Origin: Armatimonadota bacterium
GTDB taxonomy: Bacteria > Sysuimicrobiota > Sysuimicrobiia > Sysuimicrobiales > Humicultoraceae
Reading direction: 5' to 3'
Length of the DNA stretch: 64,000 nt
Assembly (NCBI GenBank): GCA_031459855.1
Contig: JAVKHP010000001.1
Span: forward strand, 1,488,429 to 1,552,428
Part shown: positions 36,076 through 44,012 of the stretch, piece after piece
Numbering within the stretch: the first letter of the stretch is position 1
Layout of the letters: every line of letters starts with the position of its first letter
Translations under genes and position numbers: made by a program
Notes under the pieces: model-generated
Seen by the model: the letters and a program-made list of their open reading frames with translations, nothing else
Database searches by the model: none
What the model was told of the DNA's origin: nothing

Positions 36076-36111
36076 CCCAGCCCTCCTCCGGCGCCCAACG
36101 GTCCCATGACC

Positions 36112-36528
36112 TCAGCTCTCCTCCGCCAGCGACAGCACGATCACCAGCGTCGCGCCCACCACGACGAGGAAGACGCCGACGTCGAACAACAGCGGGGTAC
36201 CCACCTCCAGGGCGCGGCCGCCCCCCAGCGACACCGCCACCCACAGGCCCGCCAGCAACCCGCGCCCCGCCGCGAGCCCGGCCAGCGCGCTCGTAGCGGC
36301 CACGAGCAGGCCCGCGCCGATCAGGCGCAGCGGGTCGGCGCGCAGCAAGCGCCGCGCCGCGTCCGGCCCTTCCGCGAACGCCACCAGCGCCACCGCTCCC
36401 GCAGCCACCAGCCCGGCCGCGAACCCCCCGCCTGGCTCGTGGTGCCCGCGCACGAGCAGGAAGGCGGCAAACAGCAGCAGCAGGGGCAACAGGAACCGCG
36501 CGGCCGCACTGAGGATCACCGACCGCAC
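36112..36528 (-). CDS. mnhB: Mrp Na+/H+ antiporter subunit B
   Basis: The 138-residue protein has four hydrophobic segments and the family signature [24 protein letters not shown], plus [21 protein letters not shown] near the end. It encodes the separate MrpB subunit in addition to the MrpB-like C-terminal part of MnhA, as in seven-gene (group 1) Mrp operons. Confidence 0.94.
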   Translation of the reverse strand: MRSVILSAAARFLLPLLLLFAAFLLVRGHHEPGGGFAAGLVAAGAVALVAFAEGPDAARRLLRADPLRLIGAGLLVAATSALAGLAAGRGLLAGLWVAVSLGGGRALEVGTPLLFDVGVFLVVVGATLVIVLSLAEES

Positions 36529-36593
36529 CGACCCTCACCTCCGATGTGCTGCTGCCGCCGCGCCCACTTCACCCTGGCTCTCCTGTCCCGGCG

Positions 36594-39317
36594 TCACCCG
36601 CCCGCACCACCCACACCGCCCGCACCACCGGCGCCGCCCGCACCACCCCGGCCCTCGCTCCCGCGCAGCCGCAGCATCACGTACACTCCCATGGCAGCCG
36701 TCGCCAGCACCGTGATCTCGCCCAGCGTGTCGAGCCCGCGGAAGTCCACGAGGATGACGTTCACCACGTTGCGGCCATGCGCGGCCGGCAGGCTCTGCTC
36801 GGCGTAGTAGCGCGCGACCTGCCTGCCCTTGGGCGCCCCCGCCGCCATCAGCACCAGCACCGCGGCCAGCGTGCCGACCACCCCGGCGGCCAGCGCGTCG
36901 CGCACCCGCGCCGGCCGGCTGCTCAACCGGGCGAAGCGCGGGAGGTGGTAGAACGCCAGCACGAACAGCAGCACCGTCAGCGCCTCCACCAGGATCTGCG
37001 TCATCGCCAGGTCGGGCGCGCCGAACAGCGCGTAGATCAGCGAGACGCCAGCGCCGACCACTCCCAGCGCGGCCACCGCCCCCAGCCGCGACCGCGACGC
37101 CGCTGCGACCAGCGCCCCCGCGAGAATCAGGCCCGCCACCACGACCTCGTAGAGGTGCACGTCGGCGAGGTACACGTCGGCCCACCCTGGCACCGACGAG
37201 GTCGACACGGACGAGGTCGACGCGGGCGAGGTCGACACAGACAAAGTCTGCGCAGACGAAGCCGGCACGGACGACGTGGCCCCGGGCAGCGTCGCAACCC
37301 CTGCCGGTGCCACAATTCCCGCAGCGCCCCGCGCGAGCGCCAGCCACGCGGCCCCACCGCTCGCCACCATGATCAGCAACAGGTACAGGCGCAGGTAGCC
37401 GCTCTGCAGCAGGCGCGTCTGCCGGTCGGCCGTCCAGGCAAGCAGACGCAACCCGGCGTCGTACCAGCGCGCCGGCCCCCACCAGCGTGCGGGCGCAGCG
37501 ACCGCGCGCACCCGCGGCCACCCCAGGTAGATGCCGACCCCGACCACCACTGCTGCCGCGCTCGCCGCCAGCGACGGGCTCAGACCATGCCATAGCGCCA
37601 GGTCGACCGGCACCGGGCGGCCCGCGACGCTGGCCGCTGCGGGCGCGACGAGCGCGTACACGAGCGCCGGCTGTATCCCGAAGACCACGCCCAGCACAGC
37701 CAGCAGCAGGGGCCCCGCGGTCATGGCCCACGGCGCTTCGTGCGTCGTCTGGTCACCGGTTTCGGCCCGGTCCGGTCGCGGGGCTCTCGCCCTCTTGGCG
37801 TCGGCTCGCTCCGGTGGCGGGGCTCCCGATCCCCGGGCCTCGGTCCAATCGGGTGGCGCGCCCCCCGACCCCTCACCTTCGGCCCACTCCGGTGGCGGGG
37901 CTCCCGATCCCCGGGCCTCGGTCCAATCGGGTGGCGCGCCCCCCGACCTCTCACCTTCAGCCCAATCGGATGGCGCGCCCTCAGACCTCTCGCCTTCGGC
38001 CCCAGTCGGTTCCACCGGCAACGGCGCGCCGACCCCAGGCGTGACACCGGCCCCCGGCGACCCGAAGAACGGCCGCAGGAACACCACGCCCGCCAGCGCG
38101 ACCCCCGCGGCCGCCGACGCCCACAGCGCTGCCACGGCGACCATCTGTAGCCCGCTCGCCGCCCCACCGGCCAGCAGCGCCTCGAACGCCATCTCCTTCC
38201 CCACGAAACTCAGCACCGGGCCCATGCCCGCAAGCCCCAGCGCCGCCACGCCCATGACGACCGCGGTTGCGGGCATGCTCGCCCCTAACCCGCCCAGCGC
38301 CGACACGTCGCGCGACCCCGTGCCGTGCTCGATGCTGCCCGCGCCCAGGAACAGCGCGCCCTTGTACAGCGCGTGGGCGAGCAGCACCACGACCGCTGCC
38401 GCCACCGCCGCGGGGCTGCCCGCGCCAAGCAGCATCACCAGCACCCCGAGCGCGCTCACCGTGGTGCAGGCCAGGATTCGCTTGAGGTCGGTGGTGCCCA
38501 GCGCCAGCACCGCGCCCGCCACCGCCGTGGCCGCGCCGCCCGCGGTCACGCTCACCTGCCACAGCGCCGTGCCCCCGAGCGCAGGCGCCAGCCGCGCCAG
38601 CAGGTAGACCCCCGCTTTGACCATGGTGGCCGCGTGCAGGTATGCGCTGACCGGTGTGGGCGCCTCCATGGCCGCCGGCAGCCAGAAGTGGAAGGGTACC
38701 TGCGCCGACTTCGTGAACGCACCCACCAGCACCAGCCCCAGCGCGGCCGGATAGCGCGCATCGGCGCGCACCGCCGCGCCGGCCCGCACGATCGCCGACA
38801 GCTCGGTGCTGCCTGCCATCGCTGCCAGCAGCAGCAGGCCCCCAAGCAGCGCCAACCCGCCCAGCCCCGTGACCAGCAGCGCCTGCAGCGCGGCCTCGCG
38901 CGCCGCGGCCCGCTCGTGCCGGAACCCGATGAGCACGTACGAGGCCAAGCTGGTGAGCTCCCAGCACACGAAGAGCAGGATCACGTTGTCGGCCAGCACC
39001 ACGCCCAGCATCGCCGCCGCGAACAGCGCCAGCGCCGCGTAGAACTGCCCCAGGCGCGCCTCGCCGCGCAGGTAGGCACCCGCGTAGAGAAACACCACGG
39101 CCCCGATGCCGGTGACCAGCAGCGCGAAGAGCAGGCTCAGGCCGTCGAGGTGGAACGACAGGCGCGCGCCCAGCGTCGGGATCCACGGCAGGCCGACGAC
39201 CAGCGTCTGCCCCGCCACCACCGCCTCGATGCGCGCCGCCAGCACCGAAAACAGCGCTGCAGCGCTCGCAGCAAGGGCCACGCCCCCGACCGGCAGCCGG
39301 GCACGGGTCCTGGTCAT
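36594..39317 (-). CDS. mnhA: Mrp Na+/H+ antiporter subunit A
   Basis: A 907-residue membrane subunit combining a NuoL-like N-terminal half (CWELTSLASYVLIGF with the key Glu; GAFTKSAQVPFHFWLPAAMEAPTPV with the key Lys) and the MrpA-specific C-terminal part (ALFGAPDLAMTQILVEALTVLLF, NVILVDFRGLDTLGEI). Two cytosolic or periplasmic loops are expanded by repeats: about 85 residues near 440-530 built from a 26-residue unit, and a Ser/Thr-rich stretch near 705-730 (SVSTSPASTSSVSTSS). The last residues are Gly-Gly-Ala repeats. The ATG at 39317 is preceded by GGCGAGGCG and overlaps a leader ORF (TCATGA). The complex exports Na+ in exchange for protons. Confidence 0.95.
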   Translation of the reverse strand: MTRTRARLPVGGVALAASAAALFSVLAARIEAVVAGQTLVVGLPWIPTLGARLSFHLDGLSLLFALLVTGIGAVVFLYAGAYLRGEARLGQFYAALALFAAAMLGVVLADNVILLFVCWELTSLASYVLIGFRHERAAAREAALQALLVTGLGGLALLGGLLLLAAMAGSTELSAIVRAGAAVRADARYPAALGLVLVGAFTKSAQVPFHFWLPAAMEAPTPVSAYLHAATMVKAGVYLLARLAPALGGTALWQVSVTAGGAATAVAGAVLALGTTDLKRILACTTVSALGVLVMLLGAGSPAAVAAAVVVLLAHALYKGALFLGAGSIEHGTGSRDVSALGGLGASMPATAVVMGVAALGLAGMGPVLSFVGKEMAFEALLAGGAASGLQMVAVAALWASAAAGVALAGVVFLRPFFGSPGAGVTPGVGAPLPVEPTGAEGERSEGAPSDWAEGERSGGAPPDWTEARGSGAPPPEWAEGEGSGGAPPDWTEARGSGAPPPERADAKRARAPRPDRAETGDQTTHEAPWAMTAGPLLLAVLGVVFGIQPALVYALVAPAAASVAGRPVPVDLALWHGLSPSLAASAAAVVVGVGIYLGWPRVRAVAAPARWWGPARWYDAGLRLLAWTADRQTRLLQSGYLRLYLLLIMVASGGAAWLALARGAAGIVAPAGVATLPGATSSVPASSAQTLSVSTSPASTSSVSTSSVPGWADVYLADVHLYEVVVAGLILAGALVAAASRSRLGAVAALGVVGAGVSLIYALFGAPDLAMTQILVEALTVLLFVLAFYHLPRFARLSSRPARVRDALAAGVVGTLAAVLVLMAAGAPKGRQVARYYAEQSLPAAHGRNVVNVILVDFRGLDTLGEITVLATAAMGVYVMLRLRGSEGRGGAGGAGGAGGVGGAGG
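37813..37990. repeat. 78-bp tandem repeat inside mnhA
   Basis: Two almost identical 78-bp units start at 37813 and 37891, with a shorter degenerate third part after about 37965. In the protein they give a 26-residue unit with WTEARGSGAPPPEW and AEGEGSGGAPPD. The length is a multiple of three, so the frame is kept; the encoded loop is acidic and proline-rich. Confidence 0.85.
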
Positions 39318-39403
39318 GACGCCTCGCCTGCGTGACGCCTCGGGAGCACGTCCCGTCTCCCCATCACGTCCCGCCTCCCCATCACGTCCCGCCTTCCGCT
39401 CAT
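39314..39403 (-). CDS. Leader mini-ORF directly coupled to mnhA
   Basis: A 29-codon ORF (Met-Ser-Gly-Arg-Arg-Asp-Val-Met-Gly-Arg-Arg ...) starts at ATG 39403 behind GGGGAGGC and ends TCATGA, overlapping the mnhA ATG. It contains three repeats of GRRDV(M/L). The perfect stop-start overlap and its own SD suggest it is translated and couples to mnhA. No peptide function is claimed. Confidence 0.45.
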   Translation of the reverse strand: MSGRRDVMGRRDVMGRRDVLPRRHAGEAS

Positions 39404-39453
39404 GCTGCCTCCCCGTGGTGACCTCTCCCGATGGTCCGACGCGTCCTGGTCAT
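39400..39453 (-). CDS. Leader mini-ORF 3 of the mnhA relay
   Basis: A 17-codon ORF (MTRTRRTIGRGHHGEAA) starts at ATG 39453 behind GGGAGGCG and ends GCATGA, overlapping the start of the next mini-ORF. Its first codons copy those of mnhA (MTRTR). Confidence 0.4.
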   Translation of the reverse strand: MTRTRRTIGRGHHGEAA

Positions 39454-39560
39454 AGCGCCTCCCTGCCGTGACCTCTCCCGATGGTCCGACGCGTCCTGGT
39501 CATAGCGCCTCCCTGCCGTGGCCTCTCCCGATGGTCTCGCACGTGCTGTCATGGCGCCTC
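39404..39560. repeat. Tandem 49-50-bp repeats carrying RBS and start codon
   Basis: Three modules on the minus strand share GGGAGGCG(C/A)xATGA... and CGxACCATCGGGAGAGG; their ATGs are at 39552, 39503 and 39453, with a fourth, diverged module at 39403. The core resembles the mnhA start region itself (AGGCGTCATGACCAGGAC). The frame from the ATG at 39552 (in frame with an upstream ATG at 39600) reads through to the stop at 39400. Confidence 0.85.
39450..39503 (-). CDS. Leader mini-ORF 2 of the mnhA relay
   Basis: A 17-codon ORF (MTRTRRTIGRGHGREAL) starts at ATG 39503 behind GGGAGGCG and ends CTATGA, overlapping the ATG at 39453. It is a 50-bp-shifted near copy of mini-ORF 3. Confidence 0.4.
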   Translation of the reverse strand: MTRTRRTIGRGHGREAL

Positions 39561-39619
39561 CCTGTGGTGACCTTCCGCTCATCCGACACCTTTGGCGCAT
39601 GGCGTGTCACGGCATCTAG

Positions 39620-39647
39620 CGGCGCGCATTAACCGGCGCGCATTAAC
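39620..39647. repeat. Perfect 14-bp direct repeat upstream of the Mrp leader
   Basis: CGGCGCGCATTAAC occurs twice head to tail. It lies upstream of the mini-ORF array on the side of the Mrp operon promoter, so it could be a two-site operator. No promoter hexamers were confirmed. Confidence 0.6.
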
Positions 39648-39693
39648 GAAAGGGGCCGACCCTGCCGGTCAGCCCCACTGGCAATCCCCTGAC

Positions 39694-39728
39694 GTGCCAC
39701 AGCCGTGTGAACGTGTCGCCTGTGGCAC
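39694..39728. repeat. Inverted repeat, 9-bp perfect arms
   Basis: GTGCCACAG (39694-39702) and CTGTGGCAC (39720-39728) can pair around a 17-nt loop. No T-run follows on either strand, so termination is not clear. It lies between the divergent Mrp and polysaccharide loci. Confidence 0.6.
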
Positions 39729-39770
39729 ACAGGATTCGCAATCGCCGGGGCTTCTCCTGCCCTGCAGCCT

Positions 39771-40008
39771 CTGCCGCCTCGCATGTCACCCGTCCGTCTG
39801 GACGCGGACGGGCGCGCTCATACTGGAACCGCATCGACGCATGCACCAGACGACCCGTCTACACGCGGACGGGCGGGCTCCGCTGATGCGTCGCCTTTGC
39901 CGCCGTGCATGCCGCCCGTCCGCCCGGCGATACCCGTAGCCTACCTGTTGTACGCGCGGGCGGGGTGAGGGCAGTTGCCGCCGCGCATGCCGCCCGTCCG
40001 CCCGGCCA
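39771..40008. repeat. Three degenerate 30-bp repeats with hairpin-forming parts
   Basis: TGCCGCCGYGCATGCCGCCCGTCCGCCCGG-like units start near 39771 (diverged), 39898 and 39975. CCCGTCCG/CGGACGGG inverted pairs lie at 39789-39812, with a related pair further on. The rest of 39601-40239 shows no gene; the final 200 bp before the antiterminator gene are lower in G+C and probably hold its promoter. Confidence 0.6.
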
Positions 40009-40239
40009 TACCCACCGGGCTTGCCGGCTAGACCGGTTGGGCTTGCGGTACTGCCCTGGAAGATCTCCGTCGATTCGAGGTTGACTTCGGAGAAGGAGTT
40101 CGCCATCCAGCAGAGAATATGAGAACCCAACAGCCAACGTTGATGGCTTTACTCAACTAAGTACGGGCGGGTGTTCTAGCAACTGCAAGGGGCCAGGGTC
40201 CTTGTATGTTGCGACGTCGCTGCCGTTCAGCAGCGGCCT

Positions 40240-40752
40240 ATGTTTGCGATGACCGAACCATCCTGGTTCGTGGTGCAGACCAAACCCCGGGCCGAGGACC
40301 ACGCCGAGGGGATGCTGGCGCAGCGCGCGGTGCCCACGTTCCTCCCGCGGCTGCTGGTTCGCAAGCGCCACGGGTCCCGCCGCTGGGATGCCCTCGAGCC
40401 GCTGTTCCCCGGGTACCTCTTCTGCCGGTTCGTCCCTACCCCCGAGGCCATCGCGCGCGTCCGGTGGGCGCCAGGGGTCAAGCGGCTGCTGGGCGACGAC
40501 GACGGGCCGATCCCGGTGGCCGACGACGTGGTGGGCTACCTCCAGGCGCGGGCAGCAGGCACCGGCTACATCGTGGCCGGTCGGCCGCTGGCGCCCGGCG
40601 ACCGGGTGCGTTTTCGCAGCGGTCCGTTCGCGTTGCTGGAAGGCATCATCGACCGTCCGGCTTCGCGGGCCGAGCGGGTGCGGGTGTTGCTGGTGTTGAT
40701 GAACGTGCCGGTCACCGTCGAGGTCGACGCGGCGGAACTGGAGCGCATCTGA
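40240..40752 (+). CDS. NusG-family specialised antiterminator (RfaH/LoaP-like)
   Basis: The 170-residue protein is a NusG paralogue: NGN domain about 8-105 (PSWFVVQTKPRAEDHAEGML; LEPLFPGYLFCRF) and a KOW domain at about 118-165 (LAPGDRVRFRSGPFALLEGII). Housekeeping NusG lies in a ribosomal-protein context; this one opens a 22-kb polysaccharide locus, as RfaH- and LoaP-type regulators do. Such proteins ride on RNA polymerase and stop early termination in long operons. The ATG at 40240 lacks a clear SD; an ATG at 40249 is possible. Confidence 0.92.
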   Translation: MFAMTEPSWFVVQTKPRAEDHAEGMLAQRAVPTFLPRLLVRKRHGSRRWDALEPLFPGYLFCRFVPTPEAIARVRWAPGVKRLLGDDDGPIPVADDVVGYLQARAAGTGYIVAGRPLAPGDRVRFRSGPFALLEGIIDRPASRAERVRVLLVLMNVPVTVEVDAAELERI

Positions 40753-41035
40753 CAGGGGCCGTGCCGGCGAAGCGCAGGAGGCACGGACGCCGGCTCGGGC
40801 TGGCGGATTGCAAGACGCATCCGACGCCAGGCCAGGCCCGGTGGCCTGCAAGAGGCAGGGGACGTCGGGTGGAGCCTGGCGCGTAGCAGCGGGCAACAGG
40901 CGGTGCGGCCGTCACCCTGGCCGCACCCGGCAGTGATCCGAGCACGGCCGCAGCGATGATCGCGGCCGCAGCGCGCAACGCAGGACGCTCGGGGGCGAGG
41001 ACCGTGTACCCCACGGGCGGAGCCATGCCCGGCCC

Positions 41036-41275
41036 GTCCACGTCGCCTTGCACACCGCCTGGCGAGGCGTGCCTCCACGGCGCACAGGAGGCCGCGGGCG
41101 TCAGGCTCGTGCACGTCGTCCCGCACACCGCCTGGCGAGGCGTGCCTCCACGGCGTACACGAGGCGGCGGGCGTCAGGCTCGTGCACGTCGTCCCGCACG
41201 CCGCCTGGCGAGGCGTGCCTCCACGGCGCGCAGGAGGCGGCGGGCGTCAGGCCAATGCACGTCGTCCCGCACGTC
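41036..41275. repeat. 73-bp tandem repeat, three copies and a partial
   Basis: GCCTGGCGAGGCGTGCCTCCACGG starts at 41057, 41130 and 41203, exactly 73 bp apart, each followed by GTACACGAGGCGGCGGGCGTCAGG-like sequence; a fourth start breaks off near 41275. GCCTGGCGAGGC can itself form a short hairpin. The rest of the 40753-41341 gap holds no gene. The array sits in the leader between the antiterminator and the following small gene. Confidence 0.85.
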
Positions 41276-41341
41276 GCCCCGCGCGAGGTTGTGAACAGGC
41301 CTGCGCGGGGTCGTGAGCAGGCTGACCAAAGGGGGTACGCG

Positions 41342-41572
41342 GTGGGCGTCGACTCCTCTCCGCACCGTACGAACGCCGTCGAGAGGTCACCCGGACCCAC
41401 ATTCGACGGCGACCTGCGGTCCTGCGAGGCCAAGCTGCTCTCGTACATCCGGAACCACTGGGCCCTCGAGTTCGGCACCCGGGAGGTCCGGCTCGTCATC
41501 GAGTACCAGAACGGCGTGCCGGTCCTGATCCGCGTCACGGGCAACATCGTCAAGGAGGAGAAGTTGCGGTAG
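41342..41572 (+). CDS. Small conserved-looking protein (DUF2292/YezD-like?)
   Basis: A 76-residue protein from GTG 41342, with AAAGGGGG 8 nt upstream. After a Ser/Thr/Pro-rich start it reads CEAKLLSYIRNHWALEF, then REVRLVIEYQNGVPVLIRVTG and a basic end. A helix followed by two strands with a V-x-I-x-Y-x-N-G-V-P hairpin resembles the YezD/DUF2292 family of unknown function; this match is weak. Its place between the antiterminator and the export genes suggests membership of the polysaccharide operon. Confidence 0.6.
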   Translation: MGVDSSPHRTNAVERSPGPTFDGDLRSCEAKLLSYIRNHWALEFGTREVRLVIEYQNGVPVLIRVTGNIVKEEKLR

Positions 41573-41660
41573 CGCTGCGCACGGCGGTGGCCCGCCCCGC
41601 AGTGCGGTAACGCACGCGCACAGCGCTGTGGCGCGAACGCACCGCGGCCGGCGGGAGCGA

Positions 41661-41678
41661 GATCACGGTGGCGTGATC
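41661..41678. repeat. Short hairpin in the Wza leader
   Basis: GATCAC and GTGATC (41661-41666, 41673-41678) pair around GGTGGC. Further down, CGGGT-CCCTG-ACCCG (41781-41795) forms another small stem. The 363-bp leader 41573-41935 has no gene. Confidence 0.4.
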
Positions 41679-41806
41679 CACTGCCCGGCCGCTGGTCCAC
41701 CAGACGGCGCGGCCCGCCGACGACGCACAGACTGCGGCGGCAGGATCCGCGCCAGCCGCCGCGCAACTGCATAACCAACCCGGGTCCCTGACCCGATGAG
41801 CCGGGA

Positions 41807-41859
41807 GGGGGCCGTTCGCGGGCGTGTGCTCCAGGCGCGCCCGACGAGCGGCCCCCTTT
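41807..41859 (+). terminator. Terminator-like hairpin upstream of the Wza-like gene
   Basis: GGGGGCCG (41807-41814) pairs with CGGCCCCC (41849-41856), and TTT follows. The loop is long (34 nt, itself G+C-rich) and the T-run short, so as an intrinsic terminator it is weak. A conditional terminator in front of a polysaccharide operon with its own NusG-like protein would make sense. Confidence 0.4.
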
Positions 41860-41935
41860 CGCGTTGACGGTGTCCGTTCAGTCTCAGGAGGTTGTTCCGA
41901 TCGGGTTGCTCGTTCAGCCCAAGGGGGTTACGCCG

Positions 41936-43165
41936 ATGCGTCGTGCGGTCTCGATCGCCCTGCTCCTCGTGCTGGCAGGCGGCGTGCCTGCGCCCGCGCA
42001 ACCTGGCCCGCCGCCCACGCCGGGTGCTGCGCCGACGAACGCCACAGCACCCGCCGGCGCCTACGTGCTCGGCCCCGAAGACGTGCTCGAGATCTCCGTC
42101 TGGGGCTACCCCGACCTCACGCGTGTGGTGGCCGTCCTGCCCGATGGCCGCGTCAGCGTGCCGCTGGTGGGCTACGTGCGGGCGGCCGGCCTAACCGTCG
42201 AGCAGCTCACCCGCGCCCTCGTGCGCGGCTTCGCGCGCTACATCCGCGACCCGCAGGTCACGGTGATCGTGAAGGAGTTCCGCCGGGTGCGGGCGTCGGT
42301 GCTCGGCCAGGTGACCAAGCCCGGCACCTACGCGCTGCCGCCCGGGGCGCGGCTGCTCGACCTGATCTCGGCAGCGGGCGGGCTCACCGAGCTCGCCTCG
42401 ACCGGCGACGCGCAGTTGCTGCGCCCCGACCGCTCGGCGGTCACCGTCGACCTCGAGCGCGTGCTGGCCGGCGACCCCGACGCCAACGTCGAGTTGACTG
42501 GCGGCGAGACGCTGGTGGTGCGCGAGGACCTGGTCAACCTCGTCAACGTCGCCGGCGAGGTGGCGAAGCCCGGCCGCTACCGCCTCAAGGGCGAGATGCG
42601 CGTGCTCGACGTGCTGCTGCTGGCCGGCGGGCTCACCGAGAAGGCCTCGGTCACGGAAGCCCGCCTGGTGCGCGCCGGCCAGGCCGTGCCGCTGGGCCTC
42701 GACGCGCTGCTGCTACGGCAGGAGATGAGCCGCAACGTCCGCCTGCAGCCCGGGGACACGCTGCTCGTGCCCGAGGAGACCAACAACAAGATCTACGTCG
42801 TCGGCGACGTGAACCACCCCGGCGTCTTCGCCCTGAAGGGCGACGTGACGCTGCTGCAGGCCGTGGCCATGGCCGGCGGGCCGGTGCAGCGCGGGCCGGC
42901 CACGGCGCGCACCGTGCACATCGTGCGCCGCGGCACCGTCGAGCGCACCGTGGTGGCCGGCGCCGGTCGCGAGGTGAAGGTCGAGGCGCTGCCCGGCGGC
43001 CGCGCGCTGATCACCGCCGACCTGCAGGCGCTGCTGCGCCAGAGCGCCACCCGCGACATCGCCGTGGCCCCGGGCGACGTCATCGTCGTGCCGCAGTCGG
43101 GGCTCACGGGCCTGCAGATCGCCCTGAACATCCTGGCGGGTCTGGTGTGGCCGTTCCGGTGGTAG
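41936..43165 (+). CDS. Polysaccharide export protein (Wza-like, SLBB domains)
   Basis: The 409-residue protein has a signal peptide (AVSIALLLVLAGGVPAPAQ), a Poly_export domain (YVLGPEDVLEISVWGYPDLT ... VRADGRVSVPLVG-type sequence) and three SLBB-like units (VLGQVTKPGTYALPPGARLLDLIS; VAGEVAKPGRYRLKGEMRVLDVLL; VVGDVNHPGVFALKGDVTLLQAV). It forms the periplasmic/outer-membrane channel for exopolysaccharide. No lipobox Cys is present, unlike E. coli Wza. It ends LNILAGLVWPFRW. The ATG at 41936 has AAGGGGG upstream; the frame is open to 41864 but without a signal-like start. Confidence 0.92.
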   Translation: MRRAVSIALLLVLAGGVPAPAQPGPPPTPGAAPTNATAPAGAYVLGPEDVLEISVWGYPDLTRVVAVLPDGRVSVPLVGYVRAAGLTVEQLTRALVRGFARYIRDPQVTVIVKEFRRVRASVLGQVTKPGTYALPPGARLLDLISAAGGLTELASTGDAQLLRPDRSAVTVDLERVLAGDPDANVELTGGETLVVREDLVNLVNVAGEVAKPGRYRLKGEMRVLDVLLLAGGLTEKASVTEARLVRAGQAVPLGLDALLLRQEMSRNVRLQPGDTLLVPEETNNKIYVVGDVNHPGVFALKGDVTLLQAVAMAGGPVQRGPATARTVHIVRRGTVERTVVAGAGREVKVEALPGGRALITADLQALLRQSATRDIAVAPGDVIVVPQSGLTGLQIALNILAGLVWPFRW

Positions 43166-43208
43166 GATTGCGGATAAGGGGCGCGAAAATGGACGCCCCG
43201 GTGAGCCC

Positions 43209-43571
43209 ATGCCGATCTACGAGTACCGTTGTGCCGACTGCCGGGCGCGCTTCTCGGTCTTCTTCCTGCCGCCCGAGCAGCCCGAACCGCGCTGCCGTCG
43301 CTGTGGCAGCACCAACGCCGTGCGCCTGATGTCGCGGTTCGCCACCGTGCGCTCCGACGAGGCGCGCCTCGAAGCCCTGGCCGACGACCCCGACCTGTCG
43401 CAGGTCGACGAGTCCGACCCGCGCAGCGTCGCCAGGTGGATGAAGCGCCTGGGGCGCGAGATGGGCGAAGACCTGGGCCCCGAGTTCGACGAGGCGGTGG
43501 AGGAGCTGGAAGCCGGCGGGGAGCGCGGGGACGAAAGCCCGGGGGAACGGGAAGGTACCGAGCTGGATTGA
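43209..43571 (+). CDS. FmdB-family zinc-ribbon protein
   Basis: A 120-residue protein whose first 45 residues form an FmdB/CxxC_CXXC_SSSS zinc ribbon: MPIYEYRCADC, then CRRCGS, giving four Cys for one Zn. The rest is acidic and helical (DESDPRSVARWMKRLGREMGEDLG). The family was named for regulation of formamidase genes; its general function is unknown. It starts 43 bp after the Wza-like gene. Confidence 0.9.
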   Translation: MPIYEYRCADCRARFSVFFLPPEQPEPRCRRCGSTNAVRLMSRFATVRSDEARLEALADDPDLSQVDESDPRSVARWMKRLGREMGEDLGPEFDEAVEELEAGGERGDESPGEREGTELD

Positions 43572-43607
43572 GGCGACATGTCTCGGGAGAGGTTCGCAGA
43601 GAAACCC

Positions 43608-44012
43608 TCAGGGTTGCACCACGAATCGACCGTATTGGCGGAAGTGCTCGTCGAAAGTGAAGGCTCGGTCGAGACGTAGATGCTCCATGAGCGCGAAGCT
43701 CGTGCAGTCGGTAAAGCTGAACTCTTTGTCCGCGAAGGCTTTGAAGATCCTCCAGGCCGCTTCGATGATCTCCTCGGTGAGGTATTCGATTCGGAGCAAA
43801 CGGCTCGCTCGGATATCCTCGCCAAACTGCACAGCTATCGTATGCCCTGCCCGAAGCCTGATGAGCGTATAGCTCTCGTCCAGTACGTAATCGCTAGTGA
43901 CGAAAGTCTCGCCCGCTTCGAGCGCGGCGGCGCGGAAGCCAAGGGCCTTTTCGTGATGGGCGTCGCGGCGGTTCTCGATGGCGAGGAACGCCGCCGTGTC
44001 TACGAAGATCAT
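43608..44012 (-). CDS. PIN-domain toxin (VapC-like)
   Basis: The 134-residue protein is a PIN-domain ribonuclease. The first catalytic Asp is Asp5 (MIFVDTAAFLAI), Glu and Asp follow in VLDESYTLI, and FSFTDCTSFALM and FTFDEHF supply the last acidic cluster. It overlaps the CopG-like antitoxin gene by ATGA. The pair is lower in G+C than its neighbours and transcribed against the polysaccharide genes, which suggests acquisition by transfer. Confidence 0.92.
   Translation of the reverse strand: MIFVDTAAFLAIENRRDAHHEKALGFRAAALEAGETFVTSDYVLDESYTLIRLRAGHTIAVQFGEDIRASRLLRIEYLTEEIIEAAWRIFKAFADKEFSFTDCTSFALMEHLRLDRAFTFDEHFRQYGRFVVQP

Noticed and set aside
41573-41935. c-di-GMP (GEMM) riboswitch in front of the Wza-like gene
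   Set aside because: Some GCAC-type motifs are present, but the conserved GEMM core is not.
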